In this document: positions 37,434 to 46,437 of the stretch, piece by piece
Position numbering within the stretch: position 1 is the stretch's first letter
Layout: each line of letters starts with the position of its first letter
Assembly: GCF_029238675.1 (NCBI RefSeq)
Contig: NZ_JAQWFR010000005.1
Span: 1-64,000, forward strand
DNA: 64,000 nucleotides
Source: Oceanicoccus sp.
GTDB taxonomy: Bacteria; Pseudomonadota; Gammaproteobacteria; Pseudomonadales; Dasaniaceae
Direction: 5' to 3'
Position numbers and translations under genes: made by a program
Notes under the pieces: model-generated
The model's database searches: none
What the model was told of the DNA's origin: nothing
Seen by the model: the letters and a program-made list of their open reading frames with translations, nothing else

Positions 37434-38216
37434 ATGAGCGTCGCTATTAAAACTGCCGATCAGATCGAGAAAATGCGGGTAGCGGGCCGTTTAGCCGCCG
37501 AAGTATTGGAAATGATCGCCCCTTCTGTCCAAGCCGGTATCAGCACTGAAGAGCTGGATAGGATCTGCCACGACTATATCGTCAATACCCAGAAAGCCAT
37601 CCCGGCACCGCTTAACTACCATGGTTTCCCCAAATCCATCTGCACCTCAGTTAACGAAGTGGTATGCCACGGCATTCCTTCAGAGAAAAAAATCCTTAAA
37701 AACGGCGATATTATCAATATAGATATTACCGTGATTAAAGATGGCTTCCACGGCGATACCAGCCAGATGTTCCATATTGGCAAGCCTCTAAAACACAACG
37801 AGCGTCTGGTCTCCATCACCCAGGAATGCCTCTACAAGGCCATTGATATAGTTCGCCCCGGCACCACCCTCGGGGATATCGGCCATGTAATTCAAAAACA
37901 CGCTGAAGCCAACTACTATTCCATAGTCAGGGAATATTGCGGCCACGGCATTGGCGAAGTTTTCCACGAAGACCCCCAAGTGCTGCATTACGGCAACAAA
38001 GGCGCTGGTCTGGTATTGAAAGAAGGCATGACCTTTACCATTGAGCCTATGCTGAATGCGGGTAAACGCCACGTAAAACTCAGCAAAAAAGATGGTTGGA
38101 CCGTCACCACCAAAGACAGCCGCCCATCAGCCCAATGGGAACATACGCTTCTTATCACAGCAGATGGTGTCGATGTACTGACCGCCCGTAAAGACGAGCC
38201 TTATTACAAAGGCTAA
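37434..38216 (+). CDS. map: type I methionine aminopeptidase
   Basis: A 260-residue dinuclear metalloenzyme removing N-terminal methionine from nascent proteins. Metal ligands are visible in order: the two Asp in NIDITVIKDGFHGDTS, His in CGHGIGEVFHE, Glu in FTIEPMLN and Glu in AQWEHTLL. It is divergent from rpsB, the standard gammaproteobacterial arrangement, and followed by glnD. Confidence 0.97.
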   Translation: MSVAIKTADQIEKMRVAGRLAAEVLEMIAPSVQAGISTEELDRICHDYIVNTQKAIPAPLNYHGFPKSICTSVNEVVCHGIPSEKKILKNGDIINIDITVIKDGFHGDTSQMFHIGKPLKHNERLVSITQECLYKAIDIVRPGTTLGDIGHVIQKHAEANYYSIVREYCGHGIGEVFHEDPQVLHYGNKGAGLVLKEGMTFTIEPMLNAGKRHVKLSKKDGWTVTTKDSRPSAQWEHTLLITADGVDVLTARKDEPYYKG

Positions 38217-38250
38217 CATCACTAAAGAACATTTAAGGCAGACACTGCAC

Positions 38251-40941
38251 ATGAACGAGCAGCCCTTCTCTATTCCAGCGACGGTTTTTGACCCAGAGCT
38301 TTTTACCCAGGCATTAAAAAGTGCCAAGTCCCCCATCCCCCTGCTGAAAAAAAACATCGAACGCACCACCGACTACCTGCACCAGCAGTACCAGCAAGGT
38401 GCCTATATTCGCGACCTGGTTTGGTCTCGCTCAAACTTTATTGACCAAATACTTCAATCCAGCTGGCAACGTTTTGACTGGGGCGACAACAACGACATCT
38501 GCCTGATTGCTGTTGGCGGCTATGGCCGCGGAGAACTGCACCCCCACTCAGATATTGACCTGCTAATTTTATTATCCGACGAGGCTGCAGTAGAGCGCTT
38601 ACAACAACCTATCAGCGACTTTATAACCCTACTCTGGGATATCAGCCTCGATATCGGCCACAGCGTTCGCACTATCGACCAATGTATCCAGGAAGCGGAA
38701 AAAGATATCACCATCGTTACCAACCTGATGGCATCCAGGGTGCTATGCGGCGCAGACCCACTGCACCAGGCCATGATGGACGGCACCGGCAGCGATAAAA
38801 TGTGGAGCAGCCAGCAATTTTTCCGCGCCAAGTGGGATGAACAAATTGCTCGCCACCAAAAACACGGTAATAGTGAGTATGTACTGGAAGCCAATGTAAA
38901 AAACTCACCCGGCGGCCTGCGCGATATCCAAATGATCAGCTGGATTGCCCAACGCCATTTTTCTACCCGCAGCGTTGAAGAACTGATTGGCAAAGGTTTT
39001 TTAACCGAAGAAGAAATTACCATCCTTAATCGCGGTATGGATTTTATGTGGCGGGTGAGATACGCCCTGCATATGGTAGCTGGCCGTGAGGAAGACCGAC
39101 TACTGTTCGATCATCAACGCACGCTGGCAAAAATGTTTGGCTACGATGATGACAACGCCAAAATGGCAGTAGAGCAATTTATGCAGTACTACTATCGCTG
39201 GGCGCTATCCCTCGGTGAGCTTAATGATGTCTTAATGCAGCATTTTGATGAGACTATTTTAAGAGCGTCTGAAGCGGAAACCATCGAAGAAATCAATTCA
39301 CGCTTTCATGTCCGCAACGGCCATATCGAAGTGACGAATGATAAAGTATTTGAACAAACGCCTTCTGCTTTACTGGAAATTTTTGTACTAATGGCGCAAA
39401 ACCCCAGCATTGATGGTGCCCGCGCCTCCACCATTCGCCTGATCCGACTAAACCGCCACCTGATTGATGACGATTTTCGCAGCGACCCGGTAAACACTCG
39501 CGCCTTTATAGAAGTGTTACGCTCTCCACACAAAGTTGCACTGCAATTACGCCGTATGTTGCGCTTCGGGGTACTGGGAAAATACCTGCCGGAATTTGGC
39601 AAAATCATTGGCCAGATGCAGCACGACCTGTTTCATATTTACTCAGTGGATGCCCATATTATGGAGGTGGTAAAAAATATGCGCCGCTTCCACTATGAAG
39701 AATCAAAAAAGAAATACCCGGTAGCCGCCCGTGTTGTTAAGCGCCTGCCTAAAATAGAATTACTCTATATAGCCGGCCTATACCACGATATCGCCAAAGG
39801 CCGTGGTGGCGACCACTCCACCCTGGGCATTATAGATGCACGTCATTTTTGTGAACGCCATAATTTAGGTAAACATGATGCCAACCTGGTTTGCTGGCTG
39901 GTAGAACACCATTTGCTAATGTCATCCGTGGCCCAAAGAAAAGATATTACCGACCCGGATGTCATCATTGAGTTTGCGCAAGTGGTTGGCGACCAAACAC
40001 ACCTTGACTATATCTACACCCTGACGGTGGCCGATATCAACGCCACCAACCCCGACCTCTGGAATAGCTGGCGCGCCTCTTTATTGCGTCAACTGTATGC
40101 CGAAACTAAACGTGCTTTGCGCCGCGGACTGGAAAATCCCATCGACAAAGCCGACTGGATTCGCGAAACACAAACAGCGGCCATCGACCAATTGGAAGAC
40201 CTGGGTTTTACTGAAGATGAAATCCATGAGGTATGGGCCAAAACTGGAGAAGACTATTTTTTACGGGAAAAAGTTGACGATATAGTTTGGCATACCCAAG
40301 CTATTAGCCAACACAGTGATGCGGATACTCCCTGTGTACTACTGAAGGAAACCAGTGACCTGGACTTTGAAGGGGCGACACAAATTTTTATTCACGCCCG
40401 TCATAAAGATACTCTCTTTGCCCTGGTGGCCTCAGGCCTTGAGCAACTGGATTTAAACATCCAGGATGCCCGCATCTATAATTCAGGCACCGGCGTCACT
40501 CTGGATACCTTTTATGTGCTGGATAATAACGGCCAACCGATTGGCGATAACCCGGAAAGAACCGAGAAAATCAAAGACTTTCTGATCGAACATATAAAAC
40601 AAACCACCGACTATATCGACTTTATGCAACGCCGCACGCCACGGCAAATGCGTTTATTTTCAGTGCCAACGCAAACCACATTAACCACGGACCCCTCGGG
40701 TACCTATAGCATATTGGAAGTGATGACACCGGACCGTCCCGGCTTATTGGCGCGTATTGGTAAAATATTTTTCGATTACAATATCCAGTTACAAAACGCT
40801 AAAATTGCCACCCTGGGCGAACGGGTCGAAGATGTATTTTATATTACCGATCAAAACCAACAGCCTATTGAAGACCCTGACTTGCGCGAAGCTATCCAGA
40901 TAGCTATTTGCAAAGAGCTGGATAAAAAAGCCGCCGCTTAA
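38251..40941 (+). CDS. glnD: bifunctional uridylyltransferase/uridylyl-removing enzyme GlnD
   Basis: An 896-residue nitrogen sensor that uridylylates PII when glutamine is low and removes UMP when it is high. The nucleotidyltransferase motif GGYGRGELHPHSDIDLLIL is near residue 90, the HD hydrolase domain (LYHDIAKGRGGDHSTLG) near 510, and two C-terminal ACT domains (the last at VMTPDRPGLLARIGKIF) bind glutamine. It is located between map and dapC as in many relatives. Confidence 0.97.
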   Translation: MNEQPFSIPATVFDPELFTQALKSAKSPIPLLKKNIERTTDYLHQQYQQGAYIRDLVWSRSNFIDQILQSSWQRFDWGDNNDICLIAVGGYGRGELHPHSDIDLLILLSDEAAVERLQQPISDFITLLWDISLDIGHSVRTIDQCIQEAEKDITIVTNLMASRVLCGADPLHQAMMDGTGSDKMWSSQQFFRAKWDEQIARHQKHGNSEYVLEANVKNSPGGLRDIQMISWIAQRHFSTRSVEELIGKGFLTEEEITILNRGMDFMWRVRYALHMVAGREEDRLLFDHQRTLAKMFGYDDDNAKMAVEQFMQYYYRWALSLGELNDVLMQHFDETILRASEAETIEEINSRFHVRNGHIEVTNDKVFEQTPSALLEIFVLMAQNPSIDGARASTIRLIRLNRHLIDDDFRSDPVNTRAFIEVLRSPHKVALQLRRMLRFGVLGKYLPEFGKIIGQMQHDLFHIYSVDAHIMEVVKNMRRFHYEESKKKYPVAARVVKRLPKIELLYIAGLYHDIAKGRGGDHSTLGIIDARHFCERHNLGKHDANLVCWLVEHHLLMSSVAQRKDITDPDVIIEFAQVVGDQTHLDYIYTLTVADINATNPDLWNSWRASLLRQLYAETKRALRRGLENPIDKADWIRETQTAAIDQLEDLGFTEDEIHEVWAKTGEDYFLREKVDDIVWHTQAISQHSDADTPCVLLKETSDLDFEGATQIFIHARHKDTLFALVASGLEQLDLNIQDARIYNSGTGVTLDTFYVLDNNGQPIGDNPERTEKIKDFLIEHIKQTTDYIDFMQRRTPRQMRLFSVPTQTTLTTDPSGTYSILEVMTPDRPGLLARIGKIFFDYNIQLQNAKIATLGERVEDVFYITDQNQQPIEDPDLREAIQIAICKELDKKAAA

Positions 40942-40967
40942 ATAATTATTAACGAAAACGACAGCCA

Positions 40968-42218
40968 ATGAACCCTGATTTAAATCAATTACAGCCTTAC
41001 CCGTTTGAAAAACTGAATGCTTTAAAAGCAGCGGTAAGCCCGCCAGAAAACCTGCCCCATATTGCGCTATCTATCGGCGAACCCAAACACGAACCACCGG
41101 CCTTTGTTAAACAAAGCCTGAATGACAATATGGACAAACTGGCCAACTACCCCTCTACCAAAGGTCTACCGGAATTAAGCGCCCGTATTGGCCAATGGCT
41201 AACTCATCGCTTTAAGCTAACCGCTAACAGTATCGACCCCCAGCGCCATGTTATTCCGGTCAATGGTACCCGCGAGGCCATCTTTTCATTTGCCCAGGCC
41301 GCGATTAATAAAACTACCGGTGACAAGCCACTGATTATCACCCCCAACCCGTTTTACCAAATTTATGAAGGCGCTGCCTTTTTAGCGGGAGCAGAGCCAC
41401 ACTTTCTACCCTGTCTGGAAGACAACCATTTTATTCCCGACTTTGACGCGGTCAGCGAAGATATCTGGCAGCGCTGCCAATTATTATTTCTCTGCTCACC
41501 GGGCAACCCTACCGGCGCGGTATTTGATAGCAAAACCTTGCACAAACTGATCGCACTGGCCGATCAATACGATTTTATTATCGCCAGTGATGAATGCTAT
41601 TCAGAACTGTATTTTGATGAACAACAACCACCTACCGGTTTATTGCAGGCATGCCGTGAAATAGGCAGGGATGACTACCGTCGCTGTGTGGTATTCCACA
41701 GCTTGTCAAAACGCTCGAACTTACCCGGACTACGCTCTGGTTTTATTGCCGGTGATGCCGACCTGCTAAAACCTTTTTTGCTCTACCGCACCTACCACGG
41801 TTGCGCCATGCCGATTCAACACCAGCTGGCCAGTATTGCAGCCTGGTCTGACGAAGACCATGTCAAAAGCAATCGCGACAAATACCGCGCCAAGTTTGAT
41901 GCCGTGCTGGATATTCTCGGTGATAAGTTAGAAGTGTCCAAACCGGATGCCGGTTTTTATCTTTGGGCCAAAACGCCTATCAGTGATGTAGACTTCGCCC
42001 AACAACTATTCGCCCAGCAGAATATTACTGTCTTACCAGGCCGCTATATAGGCAGAACTGTTGACGGCTTAAACCCCGGGGAAAATCGTATCAGAATGGC
42101 ATTGGTTGCGCCGCTGGAAGAGTGCATCACCGCAGCAAAGCGCATCCGGGAATTCCTAAACACCGTCATTCCCACAAACAACCGTCATTCCCGCGAAGGC
42201 GGGAATCCAGCGCTGTAG
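40968..42218 (+). CDS. dapC: succinyldiaminopimelate transaminase
   Basis: A 416-residue PLP-dependent class I aminotransferase of lysine and diaminopimelate synthesis. NPFYQIYEGAAFLAGAE, FLCSPGNPTGAVF and the PLP lysine in FHSLSKRSNLPGLRSG are clear. The gene neighbourhood (glnD upstream, dapD downstream) supports DapC over other aminotransferases. The last 19 or so residues, including [13 protein letters not shown], are encoded by an inserted palindromic repeat, so the native C-terminus has been replaced; the catalytic fold ends before it. Confidence 0.94.
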   Translation: MNPDLNQLQPYPFEKLNALKAAVSPPENLPHIALSIGEPKHEPPAFVKQSLNDNMDKLANYPSTKGLPELSARIGQWLTHRFKLTANSIDPQRHVIPVNGTREAIFSFAQAAINKTTGDKPLIITPNPFYQIYEGAAFLAGAEPHFLPCLEDNHFIPDFDAVSEDIWQRCQLLFLCSPGNPTGAVFDSKTLHKLIALADQYDFIIASDECYSELYFDEQQPPTGLLQACREIGRDDYRRCVVFHSLSKRSNLPGLRSGFIAGDADLLKPFLLYRTYHGCAMPIQHQLASIAAWSDEDHVKSNRDKYRAKFDAVLDILGDKLEVSKPDAGFYLWAKTPISDVDFAQQLFAQQNITVLPGRYIGRTVDGLNPGENRIRMALVAPLEECITAAKRIREFLNTVIPTNNRHSREGGNPAL

Positions 42219-42311
42219 ATTTCTGCAGCCTGCCCTCGAATGCTTTAGTCGGGGGCGGAAGTAACAGCATAAGCATGCAGTCTGGATTCCCGCCTTCGCG
42301 GGAATGACGGT
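42161..42311. repeat. CCGTCATTCCCGCG inverted repeat element (long form) in dapC 3' end
   Basis: A partial CACCGTCATTCCCA copy is followed by ACCGTCATTCCCGCGAAGGC, an inner segment of about 70 bases, and the inverted arm ending GGGAATGACGGT. The inner segment (CGCTGTAGATTT..., AACAGCATAAGCATGCAG) closely matches the element at 56475, so this is a defined MITE-like unit rather than chance hairpins. It supplies the dapC stop codon and separates dapC from nth. Confidence 0.92.
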
Positions 42312-42347
42312 AATATTCGCAATATAAAGGACAGGCTCTGGAATAAT

Positions 42348-43001
42348 ATGCTGAAGAAAGAACGGGTTGAATATATTCAAAACAAATTGCAATCCCTTTA
42401 CCCAACTCAACCTATCCCCCTCGACCACAAAGATCCCTATACCCTGCTGGTCGCTGTACTGCTCTCCGCCCAATGCACCGATGAACGGGTAAACCAAGTC
42501 ACCCCCGCCCTGTTTAAACTGGCGGACAATCCCTTTGATATGGCTAAGAAAAAAGTCGACGACATCAAAGCCATTATCCGCCCCTGCGGCCTCTCGCCGA
42601 AAAAATCCAAAGCTATTAAAGTGCTGTCTGAAATGCTGGTGGAACACTATGACGGCGAAGTACCCGCCGATATGGACGCTTTAGAAGAATTACCGGGGGT
42701 CGGCCACAAGACAGCCAGCGTAGTGATGTCGCAGGCCTTTGGCGTGCCGGCCTTTCCGGTGGATACCCATATCCACCGTCTGGCACAACGTTGGGGCCTG
42801 ACCAGCGGCAAAAATGTTACCCAAACAGAGAAGGATCTAAAACGTTTATTCCCAGAGAAAAAGTGGAACGCTTTGCATCTGCAAATTATTTATTATGGCC
42901 GGGAATACTGCAGCGCCCGAGGCTGCGATGGCACCGTCTGTGAAATCTGCACTCAATGCTACCCCAACCGAAAAAACCCCAAGAAAACCAAAAAGCCTTA
43001 A
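42348..43001 (+). CDS. nth: endonuclease III
   Basis: A 217-residue base-excision glycosylase/AP lyase for oxidised pyrimidines. The helix-hairpin-helix with catalytic lysine reads LPGVGHKTASVVM and the catalytic aspartate is in FPVDTHIHRLA. The C-terminal iron-sulfur motif is unusual: C-x9-C-x2-C-x2-C within EYCSARGCDGTVCEICTQC, with a further cysteine inside, instead of C-x6-C-x2-C-x5-C of E. coli. Cluster binding remains likely with four or five cysteines available. Confidence 0.95.
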   Translation: MLKKERVEYIQNKLQSLYPTQPIPLDHKDPYTLLVAVLLSAQCTDERVNQVTPALFKLADNPFDMAKKKVDDIKAIIRPCGLSPKKSKAIKVLSEMLVEHYDGEVPADMDALEELPGVGHKTASVVMSQAFGVPAFPVDTHIHRLAQRWGLTSGKNVTQTEKDLKRLFPEKKWNALHLQIIYYGREYCSARGCDGTVCEICTQCYPNRKNPKKTKKP

Positions 43002-43127
43002 GTTGCAATTATCCGCTTCTATCTAATAGGTGTATGCACTTGTATGACTAACCGTACCAGCTTCTCCTACGGTAAAAATCTTGCTATTCTTGCCCGCCTT
43101 CAGCAACCGAAAAACAGGGCCCAACCC

Positions 43128-43469
43128 GTGACCACCCTCTACGGCATTAAAAACTGCGACACTGTGAAGAAAGCCCGCAAATGGCTGGACCAACAAGGTG
43201 CGGACTATCAATTCCATGACTTTCGTGAAACCCCCATCACCCAGCGGCAGGTAAAAGCGTGGATTGAACAATTGGGCTGGGACACCGTGGTCAATAAACG
43301 CAGCACCAGCTGGAAACAGCTGAGCGAAGAACAGCGCAATAGCATGAACGAAAGCTCAGCCATTGCAGCTATTATGGAAAACCCAACACTGGTTAAACGC
43401 CCCCTGCTGGACAGGGACGGCGAATTTTCTGTGGGCTTCAACGCCAGCACTTACCAGGATATTTTCTAA
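43128..43469 (+). CDS. yffB: ArsC/Spx-like reductase family protein YffB
   Basis: A 113-residue thioredoxin-fold protein of the ArsC family: TTLYGIKNCDTVKKARKWL with a single N-terminal Cys, then HDFRETPITQRQV and LVKRPLLDRDG. I choose the GTG start because family members begin exactly at this point; the track start adds 28 unrelated residues. YffB-type genes are commonly found next to dapD or dapE, as here. The physiological substrate is not known; arsenate reductase activity is doubtful. Confidence 0.88.
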   Translation: MTTLYGIKNCDTVKKARKWLDQQGADYQFHDFRETPITQRQVKAWIEQLGWDTVVNKRSTSWKQLSEEQRNSMNESSAIAAIMENPTLVKRPLLDRDGEFSVGFNASTYQDIF

Positions 43470-43500
43470 TTTTTAATCATTTAATCGTTATAGGTGAAAC

Positions 43501-44538
43501 ATGAGCGAACAACTTTTTAGTATTGGACTGGGCGTAGGCACCCAAAACGCCAAAGGCGAATGGCTAGAAGTCTATTATGCCCAACCACTACTCAACCCCA
43601 GCGCTGCATTGGCCGAAGCCGTTGGCGCCAGCGTTAATTATCAGGGCGGCAACCAGGCCATCAGTCTCGACAAAGGTCAACTGGGCACACTGGAAGCAGC
43701 TTTAACCGCTGCCGGCGAAGCAGACCAGGCAGCTATCGTTAATGCCTTGAAAACCAGCAGCCGACCTTTGGTAGCCACCATCCTGGCCACTGATGACAAT
43801 CCTGCATCCGTGCCAGAAGGTTACTTAAAGCTGCAACTGCTTTCACACCGCTTAGTCAAACCACACGGTATTAACCTGAACGGTTTATTCGGTGCACTGC
43901 CCAATGTAGCCTGGACAAACAAAGGCGCCATTGATCTGGATGAATTGCCTGAAGCACAATTACAGGCACGCCTGAACGGCGAATTACTCAGCGTCGACTG
44001 TGTCGATAAATTTCCTAAAATGACCAACTATGTAGTACCCGCTGGTGTGCGCATTGCCCACACCGCCAGAGTAAGACTGGGTGCTTATATTGGTGAAGGC
44101 ACCACCATTATGCATGAAGGGTTTGTTAACTTTAATGCGGGTACTGATGGCCCGGGCATGATCGAAGGTCGTATTTCTGCTGGCGTATTTGTAGGTTCAG
44201 GTTCTGACCTTGGTGGCGGTAGCTCTACCATGGGTACACTATCTGGAGGCGGCAACATTGTCATTTCTGTCGGCAAAGAATGCCTGTTAGGTGCCAACGC
44301 GGGTATTGGTATTCCATTAGGTGACCGCTGTACTGTTGAGTCTGGCCTTTATATTACTGCGGGTACCAAAGTCACCATGCTGGATGACCAGAACAATGTG
44401 GTTGAAACGGCTAAGGCGAGAGACCTGGCGGGAAAATCAGATTTATTATTCCGTAGAAACTCTGCAACGGGTGCAGTCGAATGTTTAACCAATAAAACGG
44501 CGGTTGAATTAAACCAGGAACTACACGCCAATAACTAA
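43501..44538 (+). CDS. dapD: 2,3,4,5-tetrahydropyridine-2,6-dicarboxylate N-succinyltransferase
   Basis: A 345-residue trimeric beta-helix succinyltransferase of the lysine/meso-DAP pathway, of the longer DapD type found in pseudomonads. RIAHTARVRLGAYIGEGTTI, MHEGFVNFNAGT, VGSGSDLGGGSSTMGTLSGG and LGANAGIGIPLGDRC form the hexapeptide domain. With dapC just upstream it supplies two consecutive steps of the succinylase branch. Confidence 0.96.
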   Translation: MSEQLFSIGLGVGTQNAKGEWLEVYYAQPLLNPSAALAEAVGASVNYQGGNQAISLDKGQLGTLEAALTAAGEADQAAIVNALKTSSRPLVATILATDDNPASVPEGYLKLQLLSHRLVKPHGINLNGLFGALPNVAWTNKGAIDLDELPEAQLQARLNGELLSVDCVDKFPKMTNYVVPAGVRIAHTARVRLGAYIGEGTTIMHEGFVNFNAGTDGPGMIEGRISAGVFVGSGSDLGGGSSTMGTLSGGGNIVISVGKECLLGANAGIGIPLGDRCTVESGLYITAGTKVTMLDDQNNVVETAKARDLAGKSDLLFRRNSATGAVECLTNKTAVELNQELHANN

Positions 44539-44581
44539 ACCTTTAAGCCAGGCCTCTAAGCAAGGCCTCTGTGCTTTTCTT

Positions 44582-45286
44582 CTACCAGCCCATAGTCGCT
44601 TTAACAAAAGGCACTGTTAAGCGACGCTGCTCTTTTAAAGAAGCATGGTCCAGAATATCCAGTACGTCTAACAGGGCCTCCATGTCGCGCTGGCAACGGT
44701 GATAGATAAACTGCATCACCTCATCATTCAATTCAAGACCCCGTCCTTCGGCACGTAACTGAATAGCCGCAATTCGCTGCTCATCAGTCAGTGGTTTTAA
44801 CTGAAAAACAGCCCCCCAACTCAAGCGCGACGCCAAATCTGCCAGGGCTGTATTTAGCTCCCGCACGGCAGCATTGGCACTAATCACCAAAGCGACCTGT
44901 TGCTCCTGTAAACGATTAAACAAATGAAATAAGGCTTGCTCCCAGGCACTGTCCCCCATCACCGCATCGATATCATCCAGGCAGACCAGTGATAACTGCT
45001 CCAGACCTTCAAACAATTCTTCCGGTGGGTAATCCCGCAATTCCTGTAGGGGCAAATAGACTGACGCCAAACCCGCTTCATCCGCCTGATGGCAAGCCGC
45101 CTGCAATAAATGACTGGCACCTGCGCCCCTGGCACCATAGAGATAAATATAACGCTCGCCCTGCCCCGCTAACTGAACGCGTAGCGTCTCAACCAGCAAA
45201 GCATTATCACCCCCATAGAAATTATCAAAGGTCGTATCATCGCGCAGCTGGACAGCCAGCGGTAATTGCTCAAAAGTAAAACTCAT
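44582..45286 (-). CDS. hda: DnaA regulatory inactivator Hda
   Basis: A 234-residue AAA+ protein related to DnaA domain III that, with the beta clamp, stimulates ATP hydrolysis on DnaA to prevent re-initiation. QLPLAVQLRDDTTFDNFY includes a near N-terminal clamp-binding QL.L motif, GARGAGASHLLQAAC is the degenerate Walker A region, and VCLDDIDAVMGD the Walker B. It is followed upstream by the AI-2E permease gene, the same order as in pseudomonads. Confidence 0.94.
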   Translation of the reverse strand: MSFTFEQLPLAVQLRDDTTFDNFYGGDNALLVETLRVQLAGQGERYIYLYGARGAGASHLLQAACHQADEAGLASVYLPLQELRDYPPEELFEGLEQLSLVCLDDIDAVMGDSAWEQALFHLFNRLQEQQVALVISANAAVRELNTALADLASRLSWGAVFQLKPLTDEQRIAAIQLRAEGRGLELNDEVMQFIYHRCQRDMEALLDVLDILDHASLKEQRRLTVPFVKATMGW

Positions 45287-45321
45287 AAACCGTACATCTA
45301 ATTCCTGTCAGGGCATTTTCT

Positions 45322-46389
45322 TTAGGGGGCGTTGTCTGCTGTATAAAGCTTGCTGTCTTTATAGCTGGTATGGGCATGGCGCAACAACACCATCACCACC
45401 GCAGCAACAGGTAAAGCCAATAACACACCGGTAAAACCGGCAAGCTGGCCGCCGGCCATAATCGCAAAAATAACCGCTACCGGATGCAAACCAATTCTAT
45501 CGCCCACCAATAACGGAGTAAGCACCATACCTTCTAATATTTGCCCAATGGCAAATACCACACCCACCGCCAGTAACATCGGCAATTCATAAAACTGAAA
45601 CCAGGCCGCAATGCCGGCAACAGTGATGCCAACAATAAAACCCATATAGGGCACTATGCTGGCAAGGCCCGCGATTAAGCCTAAAATAAAGGCCAAATCC
45701 AAACCCACAAACTTTAAGCCAATACTGTAAATAATCCCCAATGCCAACATCACCAATAGCTGGCCACGGATAAAAGCGCCCAGGATCTCATCACACTCGG
45801 TGGCCAGTTGCACCACTGTAGGCTCAACAGAGCGAGGTAATAAATCCCGCAGATGGGCCATCACAATATCCCAGTCCCGCAGCAAATAAAAAGTCACTAC
45901 CGGAATCAATACCAGGTTGGCTAGCCATGTCATCATCGCCAGGCTTGAACCGGCCACCTTTGACCATAGCGTCCCAAGCAAGCCTCCCGCGGACATCCAG
46001 TTTTCAGTCAGCACGGTTTTAAACTGGGTAATGGGCAAACTGTCTTTGGGTAAATTCAGGGTTTGCTGTAGCCAGGGAATAAGCACATCCTGAATAGCAT
46101 GCAGCCACTGGGGTATTTTGGTTGCCAATAAATCCAGCTGCCGACCCAATAGTGGAATCGTTAGCAGCACCAGCACAATCAATACCGAGCTTAGCCCCAC
46201 AAACACCAACGACACCGCCAGGGTACGCCCAAGTCCACGCGCCTCTAACCGATCTGCTAAGGGGTCGCCAAGATAGGCCAGCAAAGTACCCACCAGAAAG
46301 GGCATCAATATCGGCTCTAACAACCCAACAAACAGCACTGCCAAAGCCAGTGCCAGCAGCGCCCATACCCGTTGTATATCTGTCATCAA
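45322..46389 (-). CDS. AI-2E/PerM family transporter
   Basis: A 355-residue polytopic membrane protein with about eight hydrophobic segments; the family motif region VPYMGFIVGI and the C-terminal GQLAGFTGVLLALPVAAVVMV are recognisable. Members include PerM/YdiK and the debated AI-2 exporter TqsA; the substrate here is unknown. It is located between the DUF2066 gene and hda, the usual gammaproteobacterial context. Confidence 0.9.
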   Translation of the reverse strand: MMTDIQRVWALLALALAVLFVGLLEPILMPFLVGTLLAYLGDPLADRLEARGLGRTLAVSLVFVGLSSVLIVLVLLTIPLLGRQLDLLATKIPQWLHAIQDVLIPWLQQTLNLPKDSLPITQFKTVLTENWMSAGGLLGTLWSKVAGSSLAMMTWLANLVLIPVVTFYLLRDWDIVMAHLRDLLPRSVEPTVVQLATECDEILGAFIRGQLLVMLALGIIYSIGLKFVGLDLAFILGLIAGLASIVPYMGFIVGITVAGIAAWFQFYELPMLLAVGVVFAIGQILEGMVLTPLLVGDRIGLHPVAVIFAIMAGGQLAGFTGVLLALPVAAVVMVLLRHAHTSYKDSKLYTADNAP

Positions 46390-46437
46390 TTTATTCCCTT
46401 ATTGAAAAATTTAAGGTGCAAGATTTAAGGTCAAGAC

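Noticed and set aside
44539-44581. Terminator between dapD and hda
   Set aside because: A weak AGGCCT...AGGCCT pairing is followed by only four T residues after several other bases; not convincing.
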